A DNA stretch of 64,000 bases from Xenopus tropicalis (lineage: Eukaryota; Chordata; Amphibia; Anura; Pipidae), in NCBI RefSeq assembly GCF_000004195.4, contig NC_030677.2:203176213-203240212 (forward strand). Reading direction: 5' to 3'. Positions 10,836-22,165 of this stretch are shown piece after piece. Within the stretch, counting starts at the first letter, position 1, and the number at the start of each line of letters is the position of its first letter. The notes below the pieces were generated by a model. The model saw only the letters and a list, made by a program, of their open reading frames with translations, was not told the DNA's origin and did not search any database. Position numbers and translations under genes: made by a program.

Positions 10836-12141
10836 ATTTGCCTTGTATGCCTATACCATGGCCGTTACTCAATTCTATAGGAGAAGAAACAAAACAAATG
10901 GAGGAAAGGATCGATAATAGTATGTAAAAAGAAGTAAGAGTGAGTGGGCCTAAGGTTTTCTGGTGGGCTCTTGGCACCCCAGTCTGACACTGCTATAATA
11001 TGTATTATACTGAATTCTTCAAATGTATGTGTTTTTCAAGTTTTTTTTATACCAGTCTTGTAATGTTGGGTTGTGCTTTGTTTCCACTTTTGTTCAAAAA
11101 TGTTGCCTGCGGTCAATAAATGAGGTTCAATCAATGACTGACCCAGTGCCTGGGCAATAATCCTCAGTCCTTAGTAGATATTTGTATTTGCCTATCTTGG
11201 CCCTTTGGTTATCCCCAAGGAACTAGACTAGCTAAATTGTTACATTGTATTTTATTATGATTAATCCTATTTTTGTTTTGTCTACCCTAAAGAATAGGAA
11301 CAAATAAAATATTTTAAAGTTCAACTTTGCACAATATACAGAGCTTTAATGTTCTTTAAAGTGCAAGGTTTAGCAATAGCATACCGTGTAACTCTTTGTT
11401 CGGGAAATGAAATCCAAAATGAAATACATTTCAAAGAGATATTTTCTTTCAGAGGCGCTTGGCGTGGTTTTTCTAACAATTTGGCGCTCCGATAAAAGAC
11501 CATAATGAAGTACGTCCTGTGTTGCCCTTATTTTTTTTTTTCCTTGAGTGGGTGGGACCATCTGTTAGATTAAAAAAATCAATTATGTTTTGTCTGAAAT
11601 ATCAGACATTGTCACACTGCCTCTTCAAGAATCGGTGGTGGGTGTAAATTGGAAGAGAAGTTGAAATGTAATGGCATGTAACACTTTGTCCTTTAGCAAC
11701 TTTCTTCCGTAACTCTGATCTTGCAGAACGTGTGAGAAACTGGGAGATGGGAATCATTAAGGGGAACTCACTGACCACATCCTGTGCTTTATCCCGTTTC
11801 ATAAGGTGGAGCTCGATGGTTCCAGGCTGTCAAAGTCCAGAGTCCAGTATGATCTACTGTATAGACTTAGCCAAAGAGTTTGGGGGACTGATGTCTCTTG
11901 CTCAAACCAATGAGCAACATGTGCCAAAGTGTTGGGAAGAATTGGACACTTGACCATTTGACTAATGATTGAATCACAGCACAAAATGGCCTATGAAGGA
12001 CCACATCAATGACCCAATGGGGAGCTAACACAGTGTGATCTTCTCACTAGAGACATTCTGCTAGGAGAACCTCAAAACGAGATGATCAGCTGTCAGTTTA
12101 GTCAGGAGAGGCTAGACTGGCCTGTGTGCTCAGTAAATACA
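10836..12141. other. Unique sequence, no supported gene
   Basis: No repeat dominates apart from a short hAT-type end near 10,945-10,990. The small frames between 11,321 and 11,984 overlap on both strands and have no recognisable motif. 11,290-11,520 has a conserved-element texture but nothing decisive. Confidence 0.35.
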
Positions 12142-12295
12142 TAGTTACATAGGGTTGAAAAAAGACCAGAGTCCATCAAGTTCAACCCTTCCAAGTAAAC
12201 CCAGCACACACAACCCACACCTAGCACCCTATACACTCACATATATAAACTACCGTATATATACAACCACTGGGAACATATAGAGTAGAGATTGC
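12142..12295 (-). repeat. Non-LTR/SINE tail fragment
   Basis: It reads ATAGTTACATAGGGTTGAA, then GACCAGAGTCCATCAAGTTC. The complement of this wording, in the opposite orientation, recurs at 26,499-26,612. Tandem TAGTTACAT-type tails are typical of a dispersed vertebrate retroposon 3' end. The exact family is unresolved. Confidence 0.5.
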
Positions 12296-12360
12296 AGGTG
12301 GAAGACATCTGGAGCAAATCCACGGCAAAACATGTACTGTATGCATTTCATTCAATGGAT

Positions 12361-13593
12361 ATAGAGGGATGGGATCCCTTATCCGGAAGCCCGTTATCCA
12401 GAAAGTTCTGAATTACGGAAAGGCCATCTCCCATAGACTTCATTATAAGCAAATAATTCTAATTTATAAAAGTGATTCCCTTTTCTCTGTAATAATAAAA
12501 CAGTACCTGTACTTGATCCCAACTAAGATATAATTACCCCTTATTGGGGGCAGAACAGTCCTATTGGGTTTATTTAATGGTTAAATGATTCCCTTTTCTC
12601 TGTAATAATAAAACAGTACCTGTACTTGATCTCAACTAAGATATAATTACCCCTTATTGGGGGCAGAACAGCCCTATTGGGTTTATTTCATGGTTAAATG
12701 ATTCCCTTTTCTCTGTAATAATAAAACAGTACCTGTACTTGATCCCAACTAAGATATAATTACCCCTTATTGGGGGCAGAACAGCCCTATTGGGTTTATT
12801 TCATGGTTAAATGATTCCCTTTTCTCTGTAATAATAAAACAGTACCTGTACTTGATCCCAACTAAGATATAATTACCCCTTATTGGGGGCAGAACAGCCC
12901 TATTGGGTTTATTTCATGGTTAAATGATTCCCTTTTCTCTGTAATAATAAAACAGTACCTGTACTTGATCCCAACTAAGATATAATTACCCCTTATTGGG
13001 GCAGAACAGCCCTATTGGGTTTATTTAATGGTTAAATGATTCCCTTTTCTCTGTAATAATAAAACAGTACCTGTACTTGATCCCAACTAAGATATAATTA
13101 CCCCTTATTGGGGGCAGAACAGCCCTATTGGGTTTATTTCATGGTTAAATGATTCCCTTTTCTCTGTAATAATAAAACAGTACCTGTACTTGATCCCAAC
13201 TAAGATATAATTACCCCTTATTGGGGGCAGAACAGCCCTATTGGGTTTATTTCATGGTTAAATGATTCCCTTTTCTCTGTAATAATAAAACAGTACCTGT
13301 ACTTGATCCCAACTAAGATATAATTACCCCTTATTGGGGGCAGAACAGCCCTATTGGGTTTATTTCATGGTTAAATGATTCCCTTTTCTCTGTAATAATA
13401 AAACAGTACCTGTACTTGATCCCAACTAAGATATAATTACCCCTTATTGGGGGCAAAATAATCCTATTGGGTTTATTTAATATTGAAATGATTTTTAGCA
13501 GACTTAAGTTATGGAGATTCAAATTACAGAAAGATCCCTAATCTGGAAAACCCCAGGTCTTGAGCATTCTGGATAACAGGTCCCTTACCTGTA
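12361..13593. mobile_element. TA-element with ~9 112-bp units
   Basis: The left terminus (GGGATCCCTTATCCGGAAGC) and the right terminus (AACAGGTCCCTTACCTGTA) are both recognisable, with roughly nine 112-bp units between them. Within the array, CATGG- and AATGG-type units are interspersed. No transposase is encoded. The 63-aa frame from 13,331 lies wholly in the repeat. Confidence 0.8.
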
Positions 13594-14740
13594 CTTAAAA
13601 AACACCTTAGTCCTTCCCCACGCATATATGTCCATTACATAGTTGACCCTTGCATTAATTAAATCCAAGCAAAACGTTTTAAGCAGCCAATAGGATGTTT
13701 AGGATATAAATCTATATGTGGCAATGTGTATTGAGGCTATGCATAGCCGGCTCACAATAATGTCTTCCCCCTGTAATATAATTTTGTTTATTAATGGCTT
13801 GTCTCTATGACCCTATATTACTTTAAAACAAATGGGGGCTTCAGAAAGACTGTGCAGATAGACTATGGGTCCCTATCCCTGGGAACTCATTGAGTGCAGA
13901 TATTTCTTAGCTGATTTTCAAGCCTTTTATAAGTAACGTATTGCCAACTCCTGACTTATAAGCAACTACCTAAAAGGCAAAACAATTGTCCATGTATTTG
14001 TGTTCATGAGAGCAAGATGGGGGCAGGGGTACTCTTGGAAGTAACAATGTGTAACACACCTTGGAAACTGCATTTAATTGCTTTTATGTAGTTACATGCT
14101 TTGGTTTATGTAGTTACATGCTTTGTTACCCAAGTGTGGGGAAAAAGCTAAAGAATTATTGGGTTCATCTATTAACATGTAAACCCCCCACAAAAAAATT
14201 TCTCAGTAAACAGCCTCTTTGAAATACCTGCCACTCCTGTTGTTTTAAGGTTGATAATAAGGCTGCAGCACCCCCTTAATCACTTGGGATTCCTTCTTTT
14301 CCGCCAACCCACTCAGCCCCCTCCCATAGCAACTGGCCTTGGCTCTTGGCTACTGAGCATGCTCAGTTCTTCTCAACTCAGGTCACCAAACACACTCTCT
14401 AGTCTAACAGCCAATGAAGAGATGGCACTGCTGGTTTCTATAGAGACTCCGCTCTAGCTGTGCACTCTCCTGAGCTCAGCTTAACCATTACATTGCTAAA
14501 TCCAAGCAGGACTTTTTATCAATGTAAGTTCTGCCTGTGTAAGCCTGCGCTAATGATGTCAGAGGGAAAATGGCCGCTGGGTGAAAGCTGCTGTTTGTTT
14601 TAGGAAAATGCTAGTTTGTTCGGATAAATTAGAGTGTACAGTGTGCCTATTGATGGAATAAGTGAAAGTGGCTGTAGCTCCAAGGTTCCCACATTGGCCT
14701 ATGGGGGCACATTTATGTAACCTAAACAATCAGAGGCAGA
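13594..14740. other. No supported gene
   Basis: This is unique-looking sequence. A short direct repeat of GTAGTTACATGCTTTG occurs near 14,090-14,125. The 68-aa frame from 14,251 has no family resemblance. Confidence 0.4.
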
Positions 14741-14991
14741 CAGGGTCCGACTGGGCCACCAGGATACCAGGAAAAACCCTAGTGGGCCCCAACCCTTGCC
14801 AATGTTCCCCCTGCTTACCATTCCTCCCCTGACGTATTCAATTATGCGCACTCAGGGGAGGACATAGGGTGGGGGACCCTGCGGGGGGGACTATGGGGGC
14901 GCTCAGCGGGGACCTGTGTGGGGGGCAGGGGATGTGGGGGACACGGCTGACCCTGCAGGGTGGGCCCTGCACCCCCCCTAGTCCGACCCCG
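14741..14991. mobile_element. hAT-type MITE (CAGGGTCCGACTGG)
   Basis: Ends are CAGGGTCCGACTGGGCC and TAGTCCGACCCCG. The flanks GAGGCAGA (14,733-14,740) and GTGGCAGA (14,992-14,999) are an 8-bp duplication with one mismatch. The interior is GC-rich, with GTGGGGGAC-like text. The two minus-strand frames from 14,838 are proline-rich readings of this DNA. Confidence 0.65.
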
Positions 14992-16044
14992 GTGGCAGAT
15001 GTAATTGTGGCACCAAGTGGGTAGAAATGAAGACATCCCAAAGATTTCCAGAGCAATTGCATCCGATTCATATCAAAGTGTATGCAAAGGCTGAATTTCC
15101 AAATATGCCATTTTGAGACCAACAAATATATCGAAGTAAAAGAATGAAAACCTTCTAGGTAGTGAGCACCACTGGATCTTTGTATAAATATATATTTCTA
15201 ATAGCATTCCACTGAATTACAGTTCCCATTGATATCAATTCAACATGTTTCTTCTGGTTTATAAACAGAATTTAGGCAACATAGACAAAAAATCTCAAAT
15301 ACCCTCACCCCCCACGTACGAGCCTGTGTTATCATCCTACTATTCCGGTGCCGCCGTATTTTGTGGGGAATTTGCATTTCTTTGTGTTGTTTACTTGGTG
15401 TTGTCATGTTAAAATGACTCTGGGGATTGGCTGCATTTGTGTGATAGCGCATTCAAAACACCCTTATTTACAGAATAAAGCAATTTATATGTCAAATAAT
15501 TGGTTTACAAGAACCATAACCACTCTATTACTTTTAATTCCCTGCCTGAGGCAACTCTTCTCTCCCACAAAGGGAACGGCACATTATTTTATTGAGCCGC
15601 TATATTATTTCTCTCTTGATTTCAACTTTGGTTTGACAATTGCTACAATCACCAATTCCTGCTGTTCTGCTACAAAGTTGCCACCTACCGTGTTCCTACT
15701 TGGTCTTCACAGCTATGCAAATCACCGGCAACACTCTTTTTTTGTTGTTTTTTGGGGGGGGGGGTAATTAATGTAATTTAAAAAAAAACCGTCAGTATCG
15801 CCTACAGTCTTGCTTTAACTTGTTGTTTTTTTAAACAAAAAATTGTTTTGAAATGGATATTTTTGCTGGAAAACCCCCACAAATTGTAGTTTCTTTCTAC
15901 CCAGTTTTACATTTCTATTTGATGTTGTTGTTGTTGTTGTGTTTACTTTGTAACACAAAGAACTTTCTATCAAAGAATTAGAATTAAACTGATGACGGTG
16001 TCGCTTCGATGCTCCATTTGTTCTATAAGCTTTTCTATTTAGCT
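14992..16044. other. No supported gene
   Basis: The 139-aa plus frame from 15,348 to 15,767 is the longest here. It ends in a poly-G run and shows no domain or splice structure. A (TTG)n run lies near 15,922-15,940. 15,240-15,470 is repeat-free. Confidence 0.35.
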
Positions 16045-16835
16045 TTAAAGAATAAGTAAACCTTTTTGTTTTTCTATCAGTAAAATTACTCTAAACAGCC
16101 TCCAGAATTACCTACCTTTGTCCCAGCATTCTGTCTGACCTGGTTCCTCAAGTAGAAGTTGATCATTTCCTTTGCTTCCTTGTGCAGAGAGAAGCCCCGC
16201 CCCCACTTCCTGTTCAGGTCTCTCATAAAAAAAAACCCTGCTAATGCACAGACTGGCTCCTGCTGCCTCCAGGCATGCCCAGAAGGCTCTCCACTTCGAC
16301 TACAGGTAGTCGAATTGAAGAGAGAACTGAACTTCATTGATCGTTTTTCTTTGCTTCCTTGTCCAGAGTGAAGCCCCGCCCCCACTTCCTGTTCAGTTCC
16401 CTCATCAAAAAAAACCAAACCCTGCTAATGCACAGACTGGCTCCTGCTGCCTCCAGGCATGCCCAGAAGGCTCTCCACTTTGACTACAGGTAGTCGAATT
16501 GAAGAGAGAACTGAACTTCATTGATCGTTTTTCTTTGCTTCCTTGTCCACAGTGAAGCCCCGCCCCACTTCCTGTTCAGTTCTCTCTTCAATTCAACTAC
16601 CTGTAGTCGACCTAGGGAGCCTTCTGGGCATGCCTGGAGGCAGCAGGAGCCAGTCTGTGCATTAGCAAGGTTTGGTTTTTTTTGATGAGGGAACTGAACA
16701 GGAAGTGGGGGCGGGGCTTCACTCTGCACAACGAAGCAAAGAAAAACAATCAACTTCTAACTGAGAAACCAGGTCAGAGAGAATGTTGGGACAAAGGTAG
16801 GTTTACTTATTACAAATGGTTTACTTATTCTTTAA
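16045..16835. mobile_element. T2-type foldback MITE with internal duplication
   Basis: Ends are TTAAAGAATAAGTAAACC and the complement GGTTTACTTATTCTTTAA, including TTAA at both tips. Inside, a block of about 190 bp (AAGCCCCGCCCCCACTTCC, GCCTCCAGGCATGCCC, TAGTCGAATTGAAG) occurs twice in direct orientation, at about 16,170-16,355 and 16,355-16,545. It then occurs once inverted at about 16,590-16,745. The small frames here are shadows of that structure. Confidence 0.75.
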
Positions 16836-16924
16836 AAGAAATTACTTTAAAGGTTTAGGCCCCCCCCCCCCCGTCCGGAAAAAAATGGAAATATTTCCAT
16901 GCCATTCTGGCTGTTGAGATGGAA

Positions 16925-16996
16925 TGACTCAATGGTCATCATCACTCATTAAACATAATCATTTATGGTTAATGAGTGATGATGACCATTGAGTCA
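16925..16996. other. Near-perfect 34-bp-arm hairpin
   Basis: 16,925-16,958 and 16,963-16,996 are inverted copies: 33 of 34 positions pair, leaving a 4-nt loop (TCAT). The outer arms start with TGACTCAATGG and include GTCATCATCACTCATTAA. Each arm tip carries TGACTCA, an AP-1 type heptamer. The structure could be a cruciform, a tiny palindromic insertion or a hairpin RNA template; sequence alone does not decide. Confidence 0.8.
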
Positions 16997-17484
16997 ACTG
17001 TTGGAGACAGAGCTGCTTGTATCTACTTACCCATCCTGTTTATACCATGTGATTGCACTGTGCCAAGTGAGTCTCCCCAGCCATGTTGGGCAAATTTTAA
17101 TTCATAACCTCCATAGATGCCAAATAAATCTACAGTATTACATGTCATCTTAATGCTGAACAGGGCTTGGGATGATTTGTAAAAGTTTCCAAATGTTGGG
17201 CCAATTTCCCTCAGTCTGCAAAGTAAGTGGATATTTGGAAAGGATCTCTGCATGGTAGATTGATCCACAGCTTGAGTGATGGACCCACCAGTCTTGCATA
17301 ACCAGTCAGAATCTGGGTGATATGTCGGCTGACTCTATAAAAAGCTCCCAGGTTTAGGGCAACGATTCTGAGGCAAAAATAGAGAAAAATACAAAACGTA
17401 ATTTTGAACAGTTGAACAATAACTGTTTTCCTTGAGTAAAAAAAATGAAGAGCCTTATAACTTGAAAAGTTGAGCACAAAAAAA
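16997..17484. other. No supported gene
   Basis: This is unique-looking text. The minus-strand frames at 17,023-17,268 and 17,211-17,570 overlap each other and carry no recognised domain. Confidence 0.35.
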
Positions 17485-17656
17485 AAGGCTATAAGGCAGT
17501 CTTTAACTGTTAATGATGGTTTATTTGGTTTATACACCTCATGTTTCGAGACTTTGGGGCTCTTCGTCAAGTGAGAAACATGACTAAGAGCCCCATAGGC
17601 TCAAAACATGGTGTTTGGAATATAAACCAGCAGTTAGGGTCTGCCTTATAGCCTTT
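17485..17656. repeat. Imperfect foldback element
   Basis: The outer arms AAGGCTATAAGGCAGTC and GTCTGCCTTATAGCCTT are complementary. Inner blocks (CATGTTTCGAGACTTTGGGG and TGAGAAACATGACTAAG) continue the imperfect inverted symmetry. The total length of about 172 bp suits a small foldback MITE. I could not assign a family. Confidence 0.6.
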
Positions 17657-17862
17657 TCTTGTATTTAGTTTTTCTAGTACTAATTTTATGGCTCCTGTTA
17701 TTGTAGAGATGATACCACTGTTCTACATGAGCCCCATGCAATCTGATTGTTGGTCAGAAGGCCAACTGTTTGGATAAGATGACTTGGGGCCAAATTTGGG
17801 AAAGCTCAGCAACAAATTTCTAGTATGTCAGGGTTAAACATATAATATTGTGTAGAAAGTAG

Positions 17863-18335
17863 TGATGTGTGGGTCGGAAATTTCCGAGCCACCCCCACCC
17901 TAACCAGGCTCTTCTCAACCCAAGCCTGACCTGCCCTTACCTGATGTCAGAGGATGGGGCAGGCCCCATGAATGCTATACCACCAGGGTTGCCAGGTTGG
18001 TAGTTTTTCTGCCAAACTGGGCTACTAATTTAAACCCTGGTGGGTTTCCAAAGTACAAACCCGCCAAGGTACAGTTTTGGGCTATTTTTTGATTGTGATT
18101 GTACTGTTACTTTCTACTGTGATGTGGGGGCAGTTCTGCAGTTGACCCTTAGCTTTTGGCTAGTTTGGAAAAATAAATCTGGCAACCCTGTATACCACCA
18201 AGGATAAGACTAGTTTTTAGCAAAGCAGTGGGCACACACTAATGAAGATCTGTGCAGCGGTGACCTCCAAACCTCAAGTAGTGGCCAATTTTTCAGTCGC
18301 AATCCCAACCCAACCCAGGGGTAAACCAGCACTTC
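17863..18335. mobile_element. GTGATGTGTGGGTCGG element split by hAT MITE
   Basis: The left part (17,863-17,975) begins TAGTGATGTGTGGGTCGG. The right part resumes after 18,198 and continues to CCCAACCCAACCCAGGGG. The insert at 17,984-18,190 has ends CAGGGTTGCCAGG and CTGGCAACCCTG. Perfect 8-bp duplications TATACCAC lie at 17,976-17,983 and 18,191-18,198. The insert is a hAT-type MITE. Confidence 0.7.
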
Positions 18336-18963
18336 ACCAGTAGCAGGAGTTATGTTAGAAGCAGAGCTTGGAAATTATTAATGATGTATTTTCATGTATA
18401 CCAAACTATGGTTCATTGAGCCTAATATTCAGTGAGGAGCGACAGCTTGCAAGAACACAAGTCCTGCTCTGCTTTGTATAAGGCATGGCTGCCAGTCTGG
18501 AGCAGGAAAAACATCTCAGTGAGTTATTACTAGAGAGAAGCACTTTCCAATTTGTTTTGTTAGTAATAGTTTGGCAACCTGTGCAATTAACAGTTTCATA
18601 TGCAGGGTGCTTCTTTATCCATCCTTGTTACGGGGAATATGAATAAAATTCTAGACGAAAGCCTTCTGTATTATAGAAAGACTTCTGTATTATACTGTAT
18701 GTTACAGCTAATAATGCCCAGCAGCACCAAGTAACGAGAGAACAAATATATTTTCCTAATATATAAGGGTTTAATAACAGGACAGACAGGGTGCCCTTCC
18801 AACATTGCCAGCTCACGGTTTCTATATAAGAAGCACTATTAACAACAGGCATTTCAACCCTTTACTATAACACTTTAACCCTCTCTAAACCCCTGTATAT
18901 TAGGCACCTACCTAGGGCTACCAATCTCTATTTCAATAATGGAAACAAAAGCAGAGAAGGCAG
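18336..18963. other. No supported gene
   Basis: This is unique sequence. From 18,890 a phrase about TATATTAGGCACCTACC and CTCTATTTCAATAATGG begins. It recurs loosely at 19,305, 19,625 and 19,722, suggesting an old interspersed tandem repeat. Confidence 0.35.
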
Positions 18964-19295
18964 TACAGGTATAGGACCCATTATCCAGAATGCTCGGGAC
19001 CAAGGGTATTCCAGATAAGGGATCTTTCCGTAATTTGGACCTCCATACCTTAAGTCTACTAAAAAATCAATAAAACATTAATTAAACCCAATAGGATTGT
19101 TTTGCATCCAATAAGGATTATTTATATCTTAGTTTGGATCAGTTACAAGGTACTGTTTTATTATTACAGAGAAAAAGGAAATCAGTTTTAAAATTCTAAA
19201 TTATTTGATTAAAATCGAGTCTATGGGAGACAGACTTTCCGTAATTCGGAGCTTTCTGGATAATGGGTTTCCGGATAAGGGATCCTATACCCGTA
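18964..19295. mobile_element. Full-length single-unit TA-element
   Basis: Both ends are present (TACAGGTATAGGACCC and GGATCCTATACCCGTA), with only one internal copy of the 112-bp segment and no expansion. At about 330 bp it shows the presumed ancestral form of the element. The interior differs from the array consensus, with a six-base step (GCATCC) before AATAAGG and CAGTTACAAGG. Confidence 0.85.
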
Positions 19296-20117
19296 CTTGT
19301 ATCTCCCCCTATATATTAGCCATCTATATAGTCCCTATTTCAGTAGGGAAATGAAAGCAGAGGAGGCAGGTATTGTTCCTATACGTTACCCTTGCCCATG
19401 TACATAAATACAGTAAAGCAGGCCCAGACTGGCAATCTGTAGATTCTGGCAAATAGTAACAGGGGCTGCTGTGAGATGAAATAAACAGATTTATTGGGAC
19501 TGTGGGAGGTTTTGGGGCCTCTGCGTACTTGAAATGTCAGGGCCTCTTCTAATGATGAATTCTTAGTATTATTATAGAGGGTGTATTTTTAAAAAAACAT
19601 ATATTTAATATGTGTTCGTAGATTGGTAGATCTCTCTGGTTCTTCCAATCAGTATTTCTGTAGGAAAATGAAAGCAGAGCAGTAGTCCTTTCAACAATTT
19701 TCTTATGTTTCTACCGTTATATATTAGGCACCTATCTACAGCTACCAGTCTCTATTTCTGCAAAGGGGATATAAAACAAGTGTAGTTATAGTTAGTAAGA
19801 ATGGCTTTACGAGGGGTGGGGGGGTACTGCAGTCAGGGGACCCATGGTAGAGGGGGAAATTTGCAAAATGGGAGGGGCTTGCTGAGAGTAGGTAGTGCTT
19901 GTATAGGTTGAGGGTGTGGTTTCACCATTGGAAAGTGGGCAGGTAAGTCTGGGCTATGGGGCCATGCGTGCAAGGAATTTTTTTCACTATTGGGGCCTGC
20001 TAGGGGGGGGCCCTGCTTAATTAGAATTATGGAGCCCCATGATTACTGATGAAGTTAGCCTTTGCTCACTTTGCCCTTGTAGTTCAGTCTATTTTATAGA
20101 CCAATATGTTGGATTAG
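19296..20117. repeat. Degenerate repeated text, no gene
   Basis: Loose repeats of CTCTATTTC, GGAAATGAAAGCAGAG and TATATTAGGCACCTATC occur at 19,305-19,375, 19,620-19,690 and 19,722-19,775. A partial copy of the GGCCCAGACTGG element lies at 19,419-19,550. No coding feature is supported. Confidence 0.45.
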
Positions 20118-20681
20118 GCCCACACTGGCAATCTGTGGGTTCAGGCAAATACCAGAGGGGCTGCTGTAAGGTGCCATAGACATTCACTATTTATTGGGCT
20201 GGGGGGGGCTGTTTGTGCCTCTGGGTACTGGGAATGCCAGGGGGGCTGTAAGGTGCCACAGACAGTCACTATTTATTGGGCTGGGGGGGGGGCTGTTTGT
20301 GCCTCTGGGTACTGGGAATGCCAGGGGGGCTGTAAGGTGCCACAGACAGTCACTATTTATTGGGCTGGGGGGGGGCTGTTTGTGCCTCTGGGTACTGGGA
20401 ATGCCAGGGGGGCTGTAAGGTGCCACAGACAGTCACTATTTATTGGGCTGGGGGGCTGTTTGTGCCTCTGGGTACTGGGAATGCCAGGGGGGCTGTAAGG
20501 TGCCACAGACAGTCACTATTTATTGGGCTGGGGGGGCTGTTTGTGCCTCTGGGTACTGGGAATGCCAGGGGGGCTGCTGTAAGGTGCCACAGACAGTCAC
20601 TATTTATTGGTGGAGGTCTGTTCAGGTCTCTGTGTACTTAAAATGCCAGGGCCTATATTGAGTCCGAGTCCAGACCTGGGA
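20118..20681. mobile_element. GGCCCACACTGG element with 83-bp tandem expansion
   Basis: The opening AGGCCCACACTGGCAATCTG and the close GAGTCCGAGTCCAGACCTGG are the two ends of a dispersed Xenopus element. Between them an 82-84-bp unit (GGGGGCTGTTTGTGCCTCTG, GGTACTGGGAATGCCAGG, GCCACAGACAGTCACTA) is repeated about five to six times. Units differ in the length of a G-run of five to nine bases. All overlapping frames are repeat readings. Confidence 0.75.
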
Positions 20682-20949
20682 CATAATGGCACATAATGCA
20701 AAGGAAAGATCTGAAAAGTATGAGTTGGAGCCCTGCTATCTGGCACATTTCTTAGAACGTTATATAAAAACACCAACAAAACTTTTTTGTGCCCCCCCTT
20801 TCCTGTATAAAGTCTCCATCTGCTCCCAACACAATTATGTGCCTTTCCCATTCGTTCCCCCATCTTTTTTTTTTTCTCCTATTACCAATAAAACTACAGT
20901 TTTGCAAGTCACTGAGTTATGTTTATCCGATTTGCTGTTCTACCCCCTT

Positions 20950-22140
20950 AAACACTCGGATCGTTAAGAGAAATTCATGAGTTTTAAATGGGAGCACCAT
21001 CGCGCGGAAAGGTTTCCATTAACATTAAAAAAACGTTATTGTTGACGTAGTGATGAATAGGGAGGGGGGTAAAAAAAAAAATCTAAATTCTTCATCTGGA
21101 GATGAATCATGGTCAATTAACAGCAACAATTCTAATTAACTGACATAATTAAAAAAAACTAATACAGTTAAACATTATTGTTTCGTACAATGGCTTCAGC
21201 TTTTAGAGCCCCATTTACATAGTGGCGGCGTATATTATTTATACTCGGTCGCCATGGTAACGGAATTGACAGTCGTAACAGCGACGTGAACTCGTAAATT
21301 GTTTTGCCATACAGCTTCATAAATTATGCCACTGGAAGTAATTGTAATGTCAGTATAATTTCCTTTTAATTATCAGCTAATGAAAATTACATTCATTTAG
21401 GGGAAAAAAAAACCCCCAAAAAAACAAATATTCCGACTCAACTTTCCGTCACCTGCTGGAGTCTCCGAGTATTCGATGTTGACGTCCCTAAAGGCCAGGC
21501 TGGTTTATTTCTATATTAATGTTGTGCCTGAACGGAAAATCAACCTTTTCCTGAAGGCGCGGGGCTCATAACGGCCTTTTGTAGAGCGCTAACTTTTGTT
21601 TGGGAGGATAATGACTCAATAGCGCCGCCTTTTCCCTAATCGCTTTGCTTCCATTTTGAAAAAAAACAAAACGATCATCCATTTCCCTCGGAGTTCATTT
21701 CAAATGTTTAAAAAAAGATCGGAAGTGGAAATCCTCCTAAAGTCGAATTAAAAGACTAATTGCGCTAATTATATTATGAAATGATATACAAACTTCCACG
21801 GGCGAGAGAGCCCATTGCATGGGATGTGTAATGGCCGGGAAAGCTTCGAGCGCCCGTGTATTCAACGCGCGCCGGCTCTGAAATAATTGTCAAATGTAAG
21901 TGATTACATTAATCAGCGGCTGGAATAAAACGTAACCAATTACGGGGAAAAGCAAAGTAGTCATTTATTCCCACGGAAGCTCCGGCCGTGATGTATATCT
22001 GAAATCTCTGGCGACTGGATTAAAGCTGTTAATTAGGGTAATGTTTATTTGATTGTGAGCTTCAATTGTGCTGGAGTGCAATCATTTTAACAAAACGCAC
22101 TTGTCACTGTAACATTAGGCATTTAAAAAGACTTTTATTC
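20950..22140. promoter_or_regulatory. Candidate conserved non-coding element cluster
   Basis: For about 1.2 kb there is no recognisable repeat, unusual in this window. The text is AT-rich but keeps many CpGs, and is dense in homeodomain-type cores: ATTAACTGACATAATTA, TTTTAATTATCAGCTAATG, GTGATTACATTAATCAGC and AAAGCTGTTAATTAGGG. GTCGCCATGGTAAC at 21,248-21,261 matches a palindromic RFX X-box. The texture is that of vertebrate developmental enhancers. Conservation itself was not tested. The retrotransposon at 22,166 lies immediately downstream. Confidence 0.55.
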
Positions 22141-22165
22141 CCCATTTACATTTGAAAATAACATT

